Origin: Rhodothermus marinus
GTDB taxonomy: Bacteria > Bacteroidota > Rhodothermia > Rhodothermales > Rhodothermaceae
DNA length: 64,000 nucleotides
NCBI RefSeq assembly: GCF_009936275.1
Contig: NZ_AP019797.1
Location: 3,207,890-3,271,889 of the forward strand
Direction of reading: 5' to 3'
A model generated the notes under the pieces. That model saw nothing but the letters and a program-made list of their open reading frames with translations, did not search any database and was not told the DNA's origin. This document shows, one piece after another, positions 26,462 to 36,021 of this stretch. Position 1 is the stretch's first letter, and each line of letters starts with the position of its first letter. Both the position numbers and the translations under genes were made by a program.

Positions 26462-27766
26462 CTACTTTTCCCGAAACACCAGCGTCAGCGGCACGCCCTC
26501 GAAGCCGAACGCCGCCCGGATCTGCTTTTCCAGATAACGCCGGTACGGCTCTTTGATACCCTCGGGATAGTTGCAGAAGAACGCGAACACGGGCGGTGCC
26601 GTCTCGACCTGCGTCACGTACTTGATTTTCACCGGCCGTCCCCGGTAGGTGGGCGGATGCTGCTGCCGGATGGCTTCCTGCAGCACTTCGTTGAGCTGGC
26701 TCGTAGCGATGCGCTGCTGCCGGTTTTCATAGACGCGCAGCGCCTCTTCGAGCACACGGTGAATCCGCTGGCGCGTCTTCGCCGAAATGAACACCAGCGG
26801 TACATGCTGCCAGGTCGGAAGCCGGTAACGAATGGCTTCCTCCCATTCTTTCATCGTGTTGGCGTCTTTTTCAATCAGGTCCCATTTGTTCACCACCAGC
26901 ACCATGCCCTTGCGCAGCTCCTCGGCCTGGCGCAGGATGCGGATGTCCTGGGCGGTGAGTCCTTCCGTCGCGTCGATCAGCGTGATGGCCACGTCGCACG
27001 CGCGCAGTGCCCGCTCGGTGCGCAGCGTGGCGTAAAACTCGATGTTTTCCCGGATGCGGGAGCGGCGGCGCAGTCCGGCCGTGTCGACCAGCACGATCTC
27101 CCGGCCGTAGTACTTGAGCACGGAATGGACGGCGTCGCGCGTGGTACCGCTGATGTCGGTCACAATCGAGCGTTCCTGTCCGAGCAGCGCATTCGTCAGC
27201 GACGATTTGCCCACGTTGGGACGTCCGACGATGGCCAGCCGCGGCCGCTCGTCGCTTTCGGCCTCGCCGTTGCGTGCCGGAAGCCGCTTCACCAGCGCGT
27301 CGAGCAGCTCGCCGGTGCCCCGACCGCTCAGGGCGCTGATCGGATAGACCTCGGACAGGCCGAGCTGGTAAAACGTGCTGGCCTCCCAGGTGCGCTCGTC
27401 GTTGTCGGCCTTGTTGGCCACCACGAAGACCGGCTTGTCCGTGCGCCGCAGCAGCTCGGCCAGCGCGTCGTCCAGATCGGTCACGCCGGTGGTGACGTCC
27501 ACCATGAACAGGATGGCGTCGGCCTCCTCGATGGCGATCTGCACCTGTTCGCGGATCGCCTGCTCGAAGATGTCCGACGAGTTGGGGACGTAGCCCCCGG
27601 TGTCCACCACCGAGAAGCGCACGCCGTTCCATTCGGCCGTGCCGTAGACGCGATCGCGCGTCACGCCCGGCTGGTCGTGCGTGATGGCCTCGTGCGAGCG
27701 CGTCAGTCGATTGAAGAAGGTGGACTTCCCGACGTTGGGCCGTCCCACAATTGCAACCAGCGCCAT
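26462..27766 (-). CDS. der: Ribosome biogenesis GTPase Der
   Basis: Essential double-GTPase (434 aa) for 50S subunit assembly. First G domain: [16 protein letters not shown] and DTGGYVP; second: [25 protein letters not shown] and [11 protein letters not shown]-terminal KH-like domain from about residue 350, with [16 protein letters not shown]. The order is diagnostic of Der (EngA). It lies 74 bases upstream of nuoI in the same direction. Confidence 0.96.
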   Translation of the reverse strand: MALVAIVGRPNVGKSTFFNRLTRSHEAITHDQPGVTRDRVYGTAEWNGVRFSVVDTGGYVPNSSDIFEQAIREQVQIAIEEADAILFMVDVTTGVTDLDDALAELLRRTDKPVFVVANKADNDERTWEASTFYQLGLSEVYPISALSGRGTGELLDALVKRLPARNGEAESDERPRLAIVGRPNVGKSSLTNALLGQERSIVTDISGTTRDAVHSVLKYYGREIVLVDTAGLRRRSRIRENIEFYATLRTERALRACDVAITLIDATEGLTAQDIRILRQAEELRKGMVLVVNKWDLIEKDANTMKEWEEAIRYRLPTWQHVPLVFISAKTRQRIHRVLEEALRVYENRQQRIATSQLNEVLQEAIRQQHPPTYRGRPVKIKYVTQVETAPPVFAFFCNYPEGIKEPYRRYLEKQIRAAFGFEGVPLTLVFREK

Positions 27767-27832
27767 CGCTCCACTCCACAGAAGTTTGGTCCGGCGCGTA
27801 GAAGCCCGCAGCCGGCGATTTCGTTCCCGCCG

Positions 27833-28645
27833 TTACCGACGCCCCCGGTGTTCGAGATGCAGGGCACGGAAGAGCATGTAGGCGGCCTCGCCGGTTTCCC
27901 GCGTGAAGACGTAGTTGATGCCGGCACCCACGGCCAGTCCGGCCAGCGGGATGAGCTGGCCCAGTTTGCGACGCGCCAGGTTTTTGACCAGCTCGCGGGG
28001 CAGGTGCCGGTTCTGCTCGCGCACGAAGTCGCGCGTGCGTCCCTGATAGGAAGCCCCCCGCGCCAGAAGCGCGGCCGCCACGCTCACCTCCCGCCAGGCC
28101 GCCTGTCGGGCCTCGGACGTGCCGGCCGCCGCCGCATTGAAGATGGCCAGCACCAGCGGCCGGTACACCGGATCCTGCACCCGGAAGCCGTAAACCGCCC
28201 CGATCTGCTGAATCAACCGCAGGTTGATCCCGAAAAGCAGCGGCACGTCGGCCGCCGCCAGCGTAAAGCCGCCCAGACCGGTTCCGGCCCCTTCGAGCGC
28301 GGCCAGCACGGCATGTTGGCCGAAGAAGCTGCGCGCCACCGGATCGAGCCGCTCCAGCGGTTCGGTGCGCAACGCCTCGATCCGATCGGCCGCCACGCCC
28401 GCCTTGCGCACGGCCTCCAGCACGTACTGCTCGTTGAAGGTCCAGCCCGCCACGTCGTGCAGCGTCTCCAGAAAGCGGGCCACCGCCGCGTCAAGTTGCG
28501 CCCGCCAGTCGGCCGGCGTCACGCGCTCGACAAGCCAGTCCACCGGACGCATTGCCCGATCAAAAACCTCCTGCCACAGCGGCCCCCCGGAACGCACCCA
28601 GCGCTCGATCTCCCGTCGGGCAGCTTCCTCGTAGGTCAGCGGCAT
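27833..28645 (-). CDS. EcsC family protein
   Basis: A 270-residue protein matching the EcsC family: the N-terminal motif LTYEEAARREIERWV, the central VLAALEGAGTGLGGFTLAAADVPLLF glycine-rich hydrophobic segment (quoted as GAGTGLGGFTLAAADVPLL), and the C-terminal LIPLAGLAVGAGINYVFT. The family is named after Bacillus EcsC and is linked to export or surface roles, but its biochemical function is unclear. Possible membrane association through the two glycine-rich hydrophobic stretches. Confidence 0.82.
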   Translation of the reverse strand: MPLTYEEAARREIERWVRSGGPLWQEVFDRAMRPVDWLVERVTPADWRAQLDAAVARFLETLHDVAGWTFNEQYVLEAVRKAGVAADRIEALRTEPLERLDPVARSFFGQHAVLAALEGAGTGLGGFTLAAADVPLLFGINLRLIQQIGAVYGFRVQDPVYRPLVLAIFNAAAAGTSEARQAAWREVSVAAALLARGASYQGRTRDFVREQNRHLPRELVKNLARRKLGQLIPLAGLAVGAGINYVFTRETGEAAYMLFRALHLEHRGRR

Positions 28646-28703
28646 GGCACAGACCGATTGTTATGGCATGCGCTGTACGAAAGATGCCGTCCCGGAGTTG
28701 CGC

Positions 28704-29513
28704 TCACCGAATCAGCCAGAGTCCGAGCAGCCCCACCAGGAAGCAGTAGTAGGCGAAATACTCCAGCCGGCCCCGCCGCACCACCTGCAGCAGCATCTTG
28801 ATGGCCGCCACGCCCGAAACGTAGGCCGCCACGGTCCCGAGAACCAGCGGCACCATGCCGATCGATTCGGGTGAATCGAGCAGCTCGATTCCTTTCAGCA
28901 GCGTGGCTCCCAGCACCACGGGCAACAGCATGAGAAAAGAAAAATCGGCGGCGCGCTCGGGCCGGACGTTCTGATAGATGGCCGCGCAGATCGTGGAACC
29001 CGATCGCGAAATGCCTGGCAGCATGGCGGCCGACTGGGCCACGCCCACCACGAACGCCTTCAGCGGCGACAGATCGCCGTCCGGATGCCGCCGCAACCGG
29101 GTCAGCACCAGCAGCACACCGGTTACCACCAGCATGCCCGCCGCAAAACGTGGATGCTCGAACGTCTGCTCGATCCAGTCGCCCAGCAGCACATAGACCA
29201 GCCCGGTAGGGATCATCGTGATCAGGATCCAGACGGCCAGCCGGAATGGGTCACGCTCCCGGTAGCGTGCCGGCCACTCGGCCGGACGCGGCAGCGCCGT
29301 CCACACTTCGCCCACGATGGCCCCTACCCGCTTTCGATAGACCGTGAGAATGCTCAGCACCGTCCCGAAGTGCACGAATACCTCGAAGGTCACGCCGCCC
29401 GGATTCAGCCCCAGCACGTACTGGCCGAGCACCAGATGACCGGACGACGATACCGGCAGAAACTCCGTGAGCCCCTGCAACAGACCCAGAATCAGGGCTT
29501 CCCACCAGGACAT
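28704..29513 (-). CDS. uppP: Undecaprenyl-diphosphatase
   Basis: Integral membrane phosphatase (269 aa) that recycles undecaprenyl pyrophosphate for peptidoglycan and polysaccharide synthesis; confers bacitracin resistance. Signatures: GLTEFLPVSSSGHLVLGQ near the N-terminus and PGISRSGSTICAAI in the middle, with about eight hydrophobic segments. The start at 29513 (MSWWEALILGLLQG) is preferred to the ATG six bases upstream. It lies 58 bases upstream of the EcsC gene in the same direction. Confidence 0.95.
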   Translation of the reverse strand: MSWWEALILGLLQGLTEFLPVSSSGHLVLGQYVLGLNPGGVTFEVFVHFGTVLSILTVYRKRVGAIVGEVWTALPRPAEWPARYRERDPFRLAVWILITMIPTGLVYVLLGDWIEQTFEHPRFAAGMLVVTGVLLVLTRLRRHPDGDLSPLKAFVVGVAQSAAMLPGISRSGSTICAAIYQNVRPERAADFSFLMLLPVVLGATLLKGIELLDSPESIGMVPLVLGTVAAYVSGVAAIKMLLQVVRRGRLEYFAYYCFLVGLLGLWLIR

Positions 29514-29592
29514 GATCACTGTCGGCGTTTTTGCGTGAACGGCCTAACTTACACGCCGCCGGTCTTTCGTGCCAGGCAGCGGCCCGTGTTCT

Positions 29593-31266
29593 TCAAGAAT
29601 TTTCCGCCTGCACCGCTTCGGGCGGGCGAGGCTCCACCAGCAGCACCTCTTCCCGCTCGAAAACGACGGTGCCCGGATCGGCTCCGCGTGGCTTGCGCAC
29701 GTACTTGCGCGGCACGACCACGACGGGCACCACGCTGCTACCCCGCGCCTTGCTGAAGTAAGCCGCCAGCGAAGCAGCCCGTTCGAGCACCCTGCGGTCG
29801 GGCTGGCGGTTGCGGCCGGGCACCCGCAGGATCACGTGCGAGCCGGGCACGCCGCGCGCGTGCAGCCACAGATCGTGCTTGCGGGCGTGATGGAAGGTCA
29901 GTTCGTCGTTCTCTCGAGCGTTGCGGCCGATCCACGCTTCGAAGCCGCCACCCAGCGGCACGCGCCGGAACGCCGGCATGGCTTCCGGCGCTTTCCGGCC
30001 GGTTCGGCCGATGCCCAGCGCGGCCAGCTCGTCGGCATGGCGTTGCCGGAAAGCCCGCAGCGCCGCCATCGTGTCGATCTGCTCCAGCTCCGCCAGCAAT
30101 GCCTCCAGCCGGGGAATCCGCTGGCGGACGTCCTCCAGCCGCTGGCGGAGCGCCTCGCGCTCCTGGCGGGCCTGCCGGGCCTGCTCGTAGTACGCCTGCG
30201 CGTTCTCGACGGCCGCGCGCGTGGGGTCGAGCGGAATCCGCACGGGCGCGCCGTCGCCGAACCAGTCGGGCAACTCCACCACCTCGGCCCCGGGCGGCAC
30301 CTGATGCGCCTGCGCCATGAGCAGGTGTCCCCAGCGCTCGTACTGCTCGGCCCGGTCGGGCGCGGCCAGCGCGGTTTCCAGCACCTGTTGCTCCCGGCGG
30401 GCCCGTTCAACCGCGGCTTCCAGCGCCTGACGAAGCGGCTCGTAAGCCTCCTGGAAAGCCCGCACGGCCAGCTCGCGCCGCACGGCCGCGTGTACCGCCG
30501 CATCGACCGAATCAAACGCCTCACAGGGCAGGTGCGCCAGATGAGCCAGCGGAATCAGGGCAAAGTGGGTCGTCCATCGATCGACCCGGTACAGCCGGGG
30601 TGCCGGACGGGCCAGCTCCGCTTCGAGTGCGCGTCCAGCCTCGTAGAGACGCCGAAGGTCCTCCTCGTCGCAATCGGCCGGCGACGATGCCTGCACACCC
30701 GCCCGGAAGACCGTCTCTTCGGCCAGCAGCGCGTCGAACAGCGGGAAGGCCGCCGCCACGGCCTGCGCAATCGACTTTCGATCGGTACGCCAGCGTGCTC
30801 GAAACGCCTCGAACGAGCTGACTTCTGGAGCCGGACGCGGTGCCGGCGCCTGTTGTCCCTGCCAGGCTTCATCCTGCTGAAACGCCGCCCGCACCCGCCC
30901 GTCGGGCGCCACCCAGAGCACGTTCGGACGCGGACCGTAGAGCCAGCACTGAAACCAGGAGCCATCGTCCAGCTCGAAAAACAGCACGCGGTCCCGTTCG
31001 GCCACGCGCACGTCGCGCAGCGTGCGGCCCAGTGCTTCCTCGAACAGGGTGGCGACGTTGCGACGCGCCCGGCTGTAGCCCTCGACGCGAAAGATGTAAC
31101 GAAAGGCACCCGTCGAGATGCGCACCATCCACTCGGCCTCGGGCCGGGCAAAGGCCAGCACCAGCTCGTCGCGCACCTGCGAGAAGGCGTCGCCCAGCAG
31201 GCTGCCCGGTAGCTCGCGGCGCCACGCGTCGGCCAGCGCCCGCAACGTGTAGTAAGTGAGCAGCAT
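29593..31266 (-). CDS. NFACT/Rqc2 family ribosome-quality-control protein (RqcH-like)
   Basis: Multi-domain protein of 557 residues. In Bacillus the RqcH homologue recruits tRNA-Ala to stalled 50S subunits and adds alanine tails. The NFACT-N region (about 1-260) contains the RDR triad in VAERDRVLFFELDDG, matching the Asp-Arg pair needed for tRNA binding. A coiled-coil middle (about 270-420) and the NFACT-R domain follow, with HHARKHDLWLHARGVPGSHVIL. Older annotations call it fibronectin-binding protein. Moderate identity to the model proteins is assumed; the overall order fits. Confidence 0.85.
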   Translation of the reverse strand: MLLTYYTLRALADAWRRELPGSLLGDAFSQVRDELVLAFARPEAEWMVRISTGAFRYIFRVEGYSRARRNVATLFEEALGRTLRDVRVAERDRVLFFELDDGSWFQCWLYGPRPNVLWVAPDGRVRAAFQQDEAWQGQQAPAPRPAPEVSSFEAFRARWRTDRKSIAQAVAAAFPLFDALLAEETVFRAGVQASSPADCDEEDLRRLYEAGRALEAELARPAPRLYRVDRWTTHFALIPLAHLAHLPCEAFDSVDAAVHAAVRRELAVRAFQEAYEPLRQALEAAVERARREQQVLETALAAPDRAEQYERWGHLLMAQAHQVPPGAEVVELPDWFGDGAPVRIPLDPTRAAVENAQAYYEQARQARQEREALRQRLEDVRQRIPRLEALLAELEQIDTMAALRAFRQRHADELAALGIGRTGRKAPEAMPAFRRVPLGGGFEAWIGRNARENDELTFHHARKHDLWLHARGVPGSHVILRVPGRNRQPDRRVLERAASLAAYFSKARGSSVVPVVVVPRKYVRKPRGADPGTVVFEREEVLLVEPRPPEAVQAENS

Positions 31267-31320
31267 AACACCCGTCCGCGGCGATTCGGCCGCGTGAACG
31301 GCCGAGCGCAGGCCGGGATC

Positions 31321-31650
31321 CTATCCGCGTCGCTGGCGACGTTCGACCGCCACCGAAAGCCCCCAGATCAGCGCCCAGGCGACGGCCATCCACCACCAAC
31401 GTCCTATCAGCAGCGCGAGTACGTTGATGCCGTAAAGCACGTGAAACAGCGCTTCCGGCGCGCTGCGTCGCATGCGGGGCAGGTGCGGCGCCGCCAGCAA
31501 GGCGCCCAGCTTGAGCAGCAGCATGAGCGGCGTGTAGACGAGCACGATCCAGCGCGCCCAGGGCAGCGCCGGGATCGCAGCCAGCACGATCACCACCGTG
31601 ACGACGACGTCCAGCAGCGCCTCTTTGAGCCAGCGCCCCATGGCTCCCAT
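31321..31650 (-). CDS. small integral membrane protein of unknown function
   Basis: A predicted 109-residue membrane protein with three hydrophobic segments: LLDVVVTVVIVLAAIPAL, IVLVYTPLMLLLKLGALLA and LLIGRWWWMAVAWALIWGL. It ends in a basic tail. I do not recognise a family. The start at 31650 is chosen because upstream in-frame sequence overlaps the divergent OsmC gene's promoter and lacks hydrophobic pattern. It lies 54 bases downstream from the NFACT gene's start and in the same direction. Confidence 0.6.
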   Translation of the reverse strand: MGAMGRWLKEALLDVVVTVVIVLAAIPALPWARWIVLVYTPLMLLLKLGALLAAPHLPRMRRSAPEALFHVLYGINVLALLIGRWWWMAVAWALIWGLSVAVERRQRRG

Positions 31651-31808
31651 CGCATTGCCATTCGTTTGCCCGCAATATCGCCCATTTCGACCGGCGGTAA
31701 AACGCCCCGCCCGCTTTTTCCCGGTTCTTCCACGTCGTGCCACGTTGCACCAAACCGCCGGAATCCCGATTTTGCATGGCACAAATCCGAACCATCCCGA
31801 CCGCGATC

Positions 31809-32285
31809 ATGAAAGCCCGCCTCAAATATGTCGAAGGACTGACCTTCATCGGACAGGCCGGCTCCGGCCACTGGACCGTGCTCGACTCCGGATACGGGGG
31901 ACGTCCGTCCGGGGCCACCAGCCCGATGGAAATGGTACTGCTGGCACTCATGGGCTGCTCGGCCATGGACGTCGTCTCGATCCTGGAGAAAATGCGTGCA
32001 CCGTTCACCGACCTGCAGGTGGAAGTGGAAGCCGACCGGGCCGAGACCCACCCGCGCGTCTACACGCGCATTCACCTGACCTACCGCGTCTTCGGACGCG
32101 ACCTGAAGCCCGAACAGGTGGCCCGCGCCGTAGAGCTCTCACAGGAGAAGTACTGCTCCGTCAGCGCCATGCTGCGCCCCACCGTCCCCATCACCTACGA
32201 AATCTGGATCGAAGATCCGGAAACCGGTCAGCGACAGGCGGTCCCCTTCGCCCGGAAGCCGGACGACGCGCCCGCCTCCGGGTGA
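31809..32285 (+). CDS. OsmC family protein
   Basis: A 158-residue protein of the OsmC/Ohr superfamily. The signature is SPMEMVLLALMGCSAMDVVSI, with the active-site cysteine, and a second cysteine in EKYCSVSAML. These two cysteines are the peroxide-reducing pair in the family. It therefore probably detoxifies organic hydroperoxides. ATG 31809 (MKARLKYVEG) places the first strand correctly; an ATG 33 bases upstream is possible. Divergent from the small membrane protein. Confidence 0.88.
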   Translation: MKARLKYVEGLTFIGQAGSGHWTVLDSGYGGRPSGATSPMEMVLLALMGCSAMDVVSILEKMRAPFTDLQVEVEADRAETHPRVYTRIHLTYRVFGRDLKPEQVARAVELSQEKYCSVSAMLRPTVPITYEIWIEDPETGQRQAVPFARKPDDAPASG

Positions 32286-32364
32286 CCCGCCTGACGGAAC
32301 CGCCAATCCGGAACAGCATCGAAGCAAAACACCTGATCTCTACGCCTCGAGCCTTGAATGGGCC

Positions 32365-32583
32365 ATGAAACTGCTGGAGCGCATCGTGCTGGATCCCGAA
32401 ATTATGGGCGGCAAGCCTACCATTCGGGGAACGCGCATTACGGTAGGCACCATTCTGAACCAGCTGCGCTTCCAGAGCCGGGAGGAACTCCTGCAGGACT
32501 ATCCGGAATTGACGCCTGAAGACATCGACGCCGCACTGGCTTACGCCGCCCTTCTCGCTGAAGAAAGAGAAATGCCCCTTTGA
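32365..32583 (+). CDS. DUF433 family antitoxin
   Basis: A 72-residue protein of the DUF433 family: MKLLERIVLDPEIMGGKPTI is followed by RGTRITVGTILNQL and the acidic YPELTPEDIDAALAYA. DUF433 proteins have a winged-helix-like fold and pair with PIN-like toxins as the antitoxin. Its stop codon overlaps the start of the following gene, the coupling typical of toxin-antitoxin operons. Confidence 0.85.
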   Translation: MKLLERIVLDPEIMGGKPTIRGTRITVGTILNQLRFQSREELLQDYPELTPEDIDAALAYAALLAEEREMPL

Positions 32584-32942
32584 AGGTGCTAATCGACATG
32601 AACCTTTCGCCCAGATGGGTAGCCTTTCTCAGGGCGAATGGAATTGAAGCTGTTCGATGGTCCGAAATAGGCAAGCCGGATGCTCGAGATGTCGAGATTT
32701 TTTGTTTTGCTGAAAAACATGGCTACGTCATTCTGACTCATGATCTGGACTTCGGGACGCTGCTTCGTTATTCAAAGCAGACCAGACCCAGCGTGGTCGT
32801 ACTGCGTGATCTGGACCTGAGACCGGAAGTAAGCGGCCCACTTGTGCTACAGGCACTGACCCGGACCGAAGAGGTCCTCCGACAGGGAGCGCTTGTGGTG
32901 GTCCCCTCAAAAAAGGTTCGCGTTCGTCCGCTCCCATTCTGA
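32580..32942 (+). CDS. DUF5615 PIN-like toxin
   Basis: A 120-residue PIN-like protein with the family motifs MKVLIDMNLSPRWVAFL at the start, DVEIFCFAEKHGYVILTHD in the middle (acidic residues for metal binding) and RPSVVVLRD later. Expected RNase toxin of the DUF433 pair. The start codon is TTG at 32580, overlapping the antitoxin stop (TTGA); an in-frame ATG six codons later is less likely because it removes the first strand. The region has noticeably lower GC than the flanks, suggesting acquisition by transfer. Confidence 0.82.
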   Translation: MKVLIDMNLSPRWVAFLRANGIEAVRWSEIGKPDARDVEIFCFAEKHGYVILTHDLDFGTLLRYSKQTRPSVVVLRDLDLRPEVSGPLVLQALTRTEEVLRQGALVVVPSKKVRVRPLPF

Positions 32943-32985
32943 AGAATACAGGCCCTTCCAAACGAAGCTGACGCGTCCTATTTGT

Positions 32986-33771
32986 TCACCTAGGCGCACC
33001 GCCGCGTTGCAGGCGCTCCCAGAGGAGCACGCCGGCCTTCTGGACGCTGCGCAGGTAGAAGACGGCCCGAAGTGTGGCCTTCCATTCCGGCGAGAGATCT
33101 CCGTGTCGTCCCTGGCGGGCCAGCCGGTCGCGCTGCGCATGGTAAAGCGCAATGGCCGCCGCCACCGAAATGTTGAAGCTCTGCGTGAAACCCACGATCG
33201 GGATCACGCAGCGGGCGTCGGCCATCGCCAGCAGTTCTCGCGAGACGCCTTCCACTTCGTTACCGAAAACCAGCGCCGTCGGCATCGTGAAGTCAAACGT
33301 GTCGATCGGTTCGGCTTCCTCCAGCGCCGTGGCGACGATCCGGTAGCCGGCCGCCTTCAGCACGGGCACGGCTTCGGCGGCCGTCGGCCACATCCACACG
33401 TCCAGCCACTTGTCGGCCCCCTGGGTGGTACGCTCGGACGTCTTGTACTTCTGCACCTGGCCCTTGATGATCCCGAAGCCCTGATACCCCAGCGCCTCGG
33501 CCGAACGCATGACGGCGCTGACGTTGCCCGTGTTGGCCAGTCCTTCGACGACCGGCACCACCGTATAGGTGCGTCCGTCGAGCACCTGCTCGATGCGCTG
33601 GCGGCGGCGCTCGGTGAGGTACGGCTGCAGCCACGCCACGATCACGTCCGGCGACACGCCCTGCAGCCGCGCCGCCAGCGCCTCGGGATCGGTCAGATGC
33701 CCCTGCTGGGCCGCCGCCTGAAAGACCCGCGCCAGTTCCTGTTGCAACCGTGCTTCCGGCGTCAGCAGCAT
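32986..33771 (-). CDS. TrmH-family tRNA/rRNA 2'-O-methyltransferase (SpoU)
   Basis: SPOUT-class methyltransferase of 261 residues. The three family motifs are present: NTGNVSAVMRSAEALGYQG (motif 1), LVFGNEVEGVS (motif 2) and IPIVGFTQSFNISVAAAIA (motif 3), forming the knotted SAM site. An N-terminal helical extension and the QVLDGRTYTVVPVVEGLAN segment match the TrmH tRNA Gm18 enzyme best. Substrate assignment is inference. Confidence 0.88.
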   Translation of the reverse strand: MLLTPEARLQQELARVFQAAAQQGHLTDPEALAARLQGVSPDVIVAWLQPYLTERRRQRIEQVLDGRTYTVVPVVEGLANTGNVSAVMRSAEALGYQGFGIIKGQVQKYKTSERTTQGADKWLDVWMWPTAAEAVPVLKAAGYRIVATALEEAEPIDTFDFTMPTALVFGNEVEGVSRELLAMADARCVIPIVGFTQSFNISVAAAIALYHAQRDRLARQGRHGDLSPEWKATLRAVFYLRSVQKAGVLLWERLQRGGAPR

Positions 33772-33897
33772 CGTCCGGTAAAAAATGCGTTACGAGCCCG
33801 CTTCCGGCCCTCTTGCGCTGTTCCGGGCCGGACACCCACCTGCGGGTGCGCCGTAGATTAAGGCCGTCCCTTCCAAAAAACAAACGGAAAACGCGTT

Positions 33898-34614
33898 ATG
33901 GAGCTTCGGGATAAAGTGGCCGTCGTGACCGGCGCCAGCAGCGGGCTGGGCCGGGCCTTTGCGATTGCGCTTGTGCAAAAAGGCGCGCACGTGTACGGAC
34001 TGGCCCGGCGCGTCGAGCGTCTGAACGCGCTCCGCGACGAACTGGGCCCCCGCTTCCATCCGATCGCCTGCGACGTGACGCGGCCCAACGACGTCGAGGC
34101 GGCCTTTCAGCGCGTGATCCGCGAGGCCGGTCGTCTGGACATCCTGATTAACAATGCGGGGCTGGGCAAAATGGGGCCGGTCGATGAGCTTTCGCTGGAA
34201 GACTGGGACGTGCAGATGAACACGAACCTGCGCGGCGTCTTTCTCTGCACGCGCGCGGCCGTGCCTCAAATGAAAAAACAGAACGTCGAAACCGGCTTCG
34301 GTGGACACATCATCAACATTGCTTCAATAGCCGGCCTCATCGGCAATCCTAACCTGAGCGCCTACAATGCTACCAAGTTTGGCGTGCGGGGCTTTAGCGA
34401 GGCCATCATGAAAGAGTTGCGCAATGATGGCATCAAGGTAACCTGTGTGTACCCAGGCTCGGTGGCTACCGAGTTCTTCGAAGTAGCCGGGATGCGCGGA
34501 GCCGATCGCCCGGTTACGCCCGAACAGGTAGCGCAAACCATCCTGCACATTCTGGAGACCGACGACAACTACCTGATCTCCGAGGTGGTCATCCGGCCAC
34601 TCCGACCGCGGTGA
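33898..34614 (+). CDS. SDR family oxidoreductase
   Basis: Short-chain dehydrogenase of 238 residues. NADP-binding loop VVTGASSGLGRAFA, NNAG motif in DILINNAGLG, catalytic NIASIAGLIGNPNLSAYNATK containing Ser, Tyr and Lys. The VYPGSVATEFF end is typical of the 3-oxoacyl-ACP reductase-like branch. Substrate unknown. It is followed by a strong terminator. Confidence 0.88.
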   Translation: MELRDKVAVVTGASSGLGRAFAIALVQKGAHVYGLARRVERLNALRDELGPRFHPIACDVTRPNDVEAAFQRVIREAGRLDILINNAGLGKMGPVDELSLEDWDVQMNTNLRGVFLCTRAAVPQMKKQNVETGFGGHIINIASIAGLIGNPNLSAYNATKFGVRGFSEAIMKELRNDGIKVTCVYPGSVATEFFEVAGMRGADRPVTPEQVAQTILHILETDDNYLISEVVIRPLRPR

Positions 34615-34620
34615 TAAGCA

Positions 34621-34660
34621 GGCGGAGGGGTCCGGCTCGGACCCCTCCGCCGTTTCTATC
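34621..34660 (+). terminator. terminator of the SDR gene
   Basis: A perfect 14-base stem (34621-34634 with 34638-34651), 3-base loop, followed by GTTTCTATC. The stem is symmetric, so it could also act on transcripts of the convergent M56 gene, though the T tract is weak in that direction. Confidence 0.8.
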
Positions 34661-34674
34661 GGGACCACCCGCGT

Positions 34675-36021
34675 TTACTTTGCGGCGTTTTCTCCAAGTT
34701 GAAACACCACCGGAAGGGCCATGCGGACGGCGACGGGAAGGCCGTCCTTCTGCGCGGGTTTGAAGCGGACTTCCTGAAGCGCCTGCAGCACGGCCTGGTC
34801 GAGCGCTTCATGCACGCCGCGGACGACGCGGGCATCGCGCACGCGTCCGGTTTCGTCCACCACGAAGCTGACGATCACTCTGCCTTCAATGCCCTGCTCG
34901 CGGGCGGCTTCAGGGTAGTGAATCTTTTCGTAGAGGGCCTGCAGGCCGCCGATCAGCTCGGGCATCACCACGCCCTGCAGCTCTTCGGGCGATTCGAGCA
35001 CCTTGCCCGCGGCCTGTGCCGTGGTCGCCTCGGTCTGCGATTGCACGGGCGTGTCGGGCACGTCGGTGCAGGCCAGCAGTCCGGTCAGTCCGATCAGCGC
35101 GCCGAGAAGCAGCAGCCGCACCCGGCGCGGCGCGAGCGATTGGACAGGTTGCATCATGGCCTCCATGCGTTGTTTGAGGGTGGATTTTCTCAGAAGGGAC
35201 AGGCTCAATTCCGGTGCACGTTGCGCCTGGAGCAGCGTCGTCAGCAACAGCCGGGCGTAGCCGGCGGGCGAGGCGATCCGCGCCGCCAGCACCGCCCGAT
35301 CACAGAGCACCTCGCGGAGCAGCTCCAGCCGCCGCCGGTAGCCCCAGAGCAGCGGATGAAACCAGAACAGCGTCAGCACCAGCTCCTCCCCGAGCTGCGC
35401 CCGGAAGTCGCGCCGCTGCAGGTGGACCAGTTCGTGCCAGAGCATCGGCCGTCGCGCCTGTGGATCGGTCAGCGCCAGCTCCGGCACAACCACCGTCGGG
35501 CGCCGTCCACCCATCGAAAAGGGCACCCGGCCGCCCACCAGCAGCCGCACCGGCCGGCGAAGGCCCAGGCGCTCGGCCATCTCGGCCACTTCGGCCGCCA
35601 GCTCGGGCGGCGCCGGACGGCACCGCCTCAGGTAGCGCCGCAACCGCACCCAGCGCACCCCGAGCGCCGCCAGACGCACCGCCACGCCCAGCAGCCACAC
35701 GAACAGCACCAGTTGTCCGACCGCCACCAGCCCCTGCGCGCTGCCCCCTTCGGCCGGGGCCGACACGACCTGCGCGCCGAGCCAGACCAGCACCTCGGGC
35801 GGCTCAGCCCGCCAGAACGCCACTTGCGGAAGCAACGTCAGCCGCAATCCGTAGGCCAGGAGCCCCAGCGGCAACGCATAGAAACCCGCCTGCAGCAGCG
35901 CGTAGGCCGCCTCGGGCCACCTGCGCATCACGCGGCGGACGCTCAGTAGCAACAGCAGCGCGGCCGCAGTCCAGAGCCCCAGCAGCCACGCGCCTTCCAG
36001 CCAGAATTCACGCGGCATCAT
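34675..36021 (-). CDS. M56 family (BlaR1-like) metallopeptidase with TonB C-terminal domain
   Basis: A 448-residue membrane protein. Four hydrophobic helices precede and follow the M56 peptidase core, whose zinc site is WHELVHLQRRDF (HExxH). After a further transmembrane/lipoprotein-like segment (VRLLLLGALIGLTGLLACTD), a C-terminal TonB domain follows (YPEAAREQGIEGRVIVSFV ... ARVVRGVHEALDQAVLQAL ... VRFKPAQKDG). It overlaps the blaI-like gene by 14 bases. In BlaR1 the peptidase cleaves the BlaI repressor upon a signal. The TonB domain instead of a beta-lactam sensor suggests a different input. No penicillin-binding motif is seen. Confidence 0.87.
   Translation of the reverse strand: MMPREFWLEGAWLLGLWTAAALLLLLSVRRVMRRWPEAAYALLQAGFYALPLGLLAYGLRLTLLPQVAFWRAEPPEVLVWLGAQVVSAPAEGGSAQGLVAVGQLVLFVWLLGVAVRLAALGVRWVRLRRYLRRCRPAPPELAAEVAEMAERLGLRRPVRLLVGGRVPFSMGGRRPTVVVPELALTDPQARRPMLWHELVHLQRRDFRAQLGEELVLTLFWFHPLLWGYRRRLELLREVLCDRAVLAARIASPAGYARLLLTTLLQAQRAPELSLSLLRKSTLKQRMEAMMQPVQSLAPRRVRLLLLGALIGLTGLLACTDVPDTPVQSQTEATTAQAAGKVLESPEELQGVVMPELIGGLQALYEKIHYPEAAREQGIEGRVIVSFVVDETGRVRDARVVRGVHEALDQAVLQALQEVRFKPAQKDGLPVAVRMALPVVFQLGENAAK

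Noticed and set aside
26657-28801. 714-codon plus-strand open frame opposite der and the EcsC gene
   Set aside because: Opposite two conserved genes and without recognisable domains.
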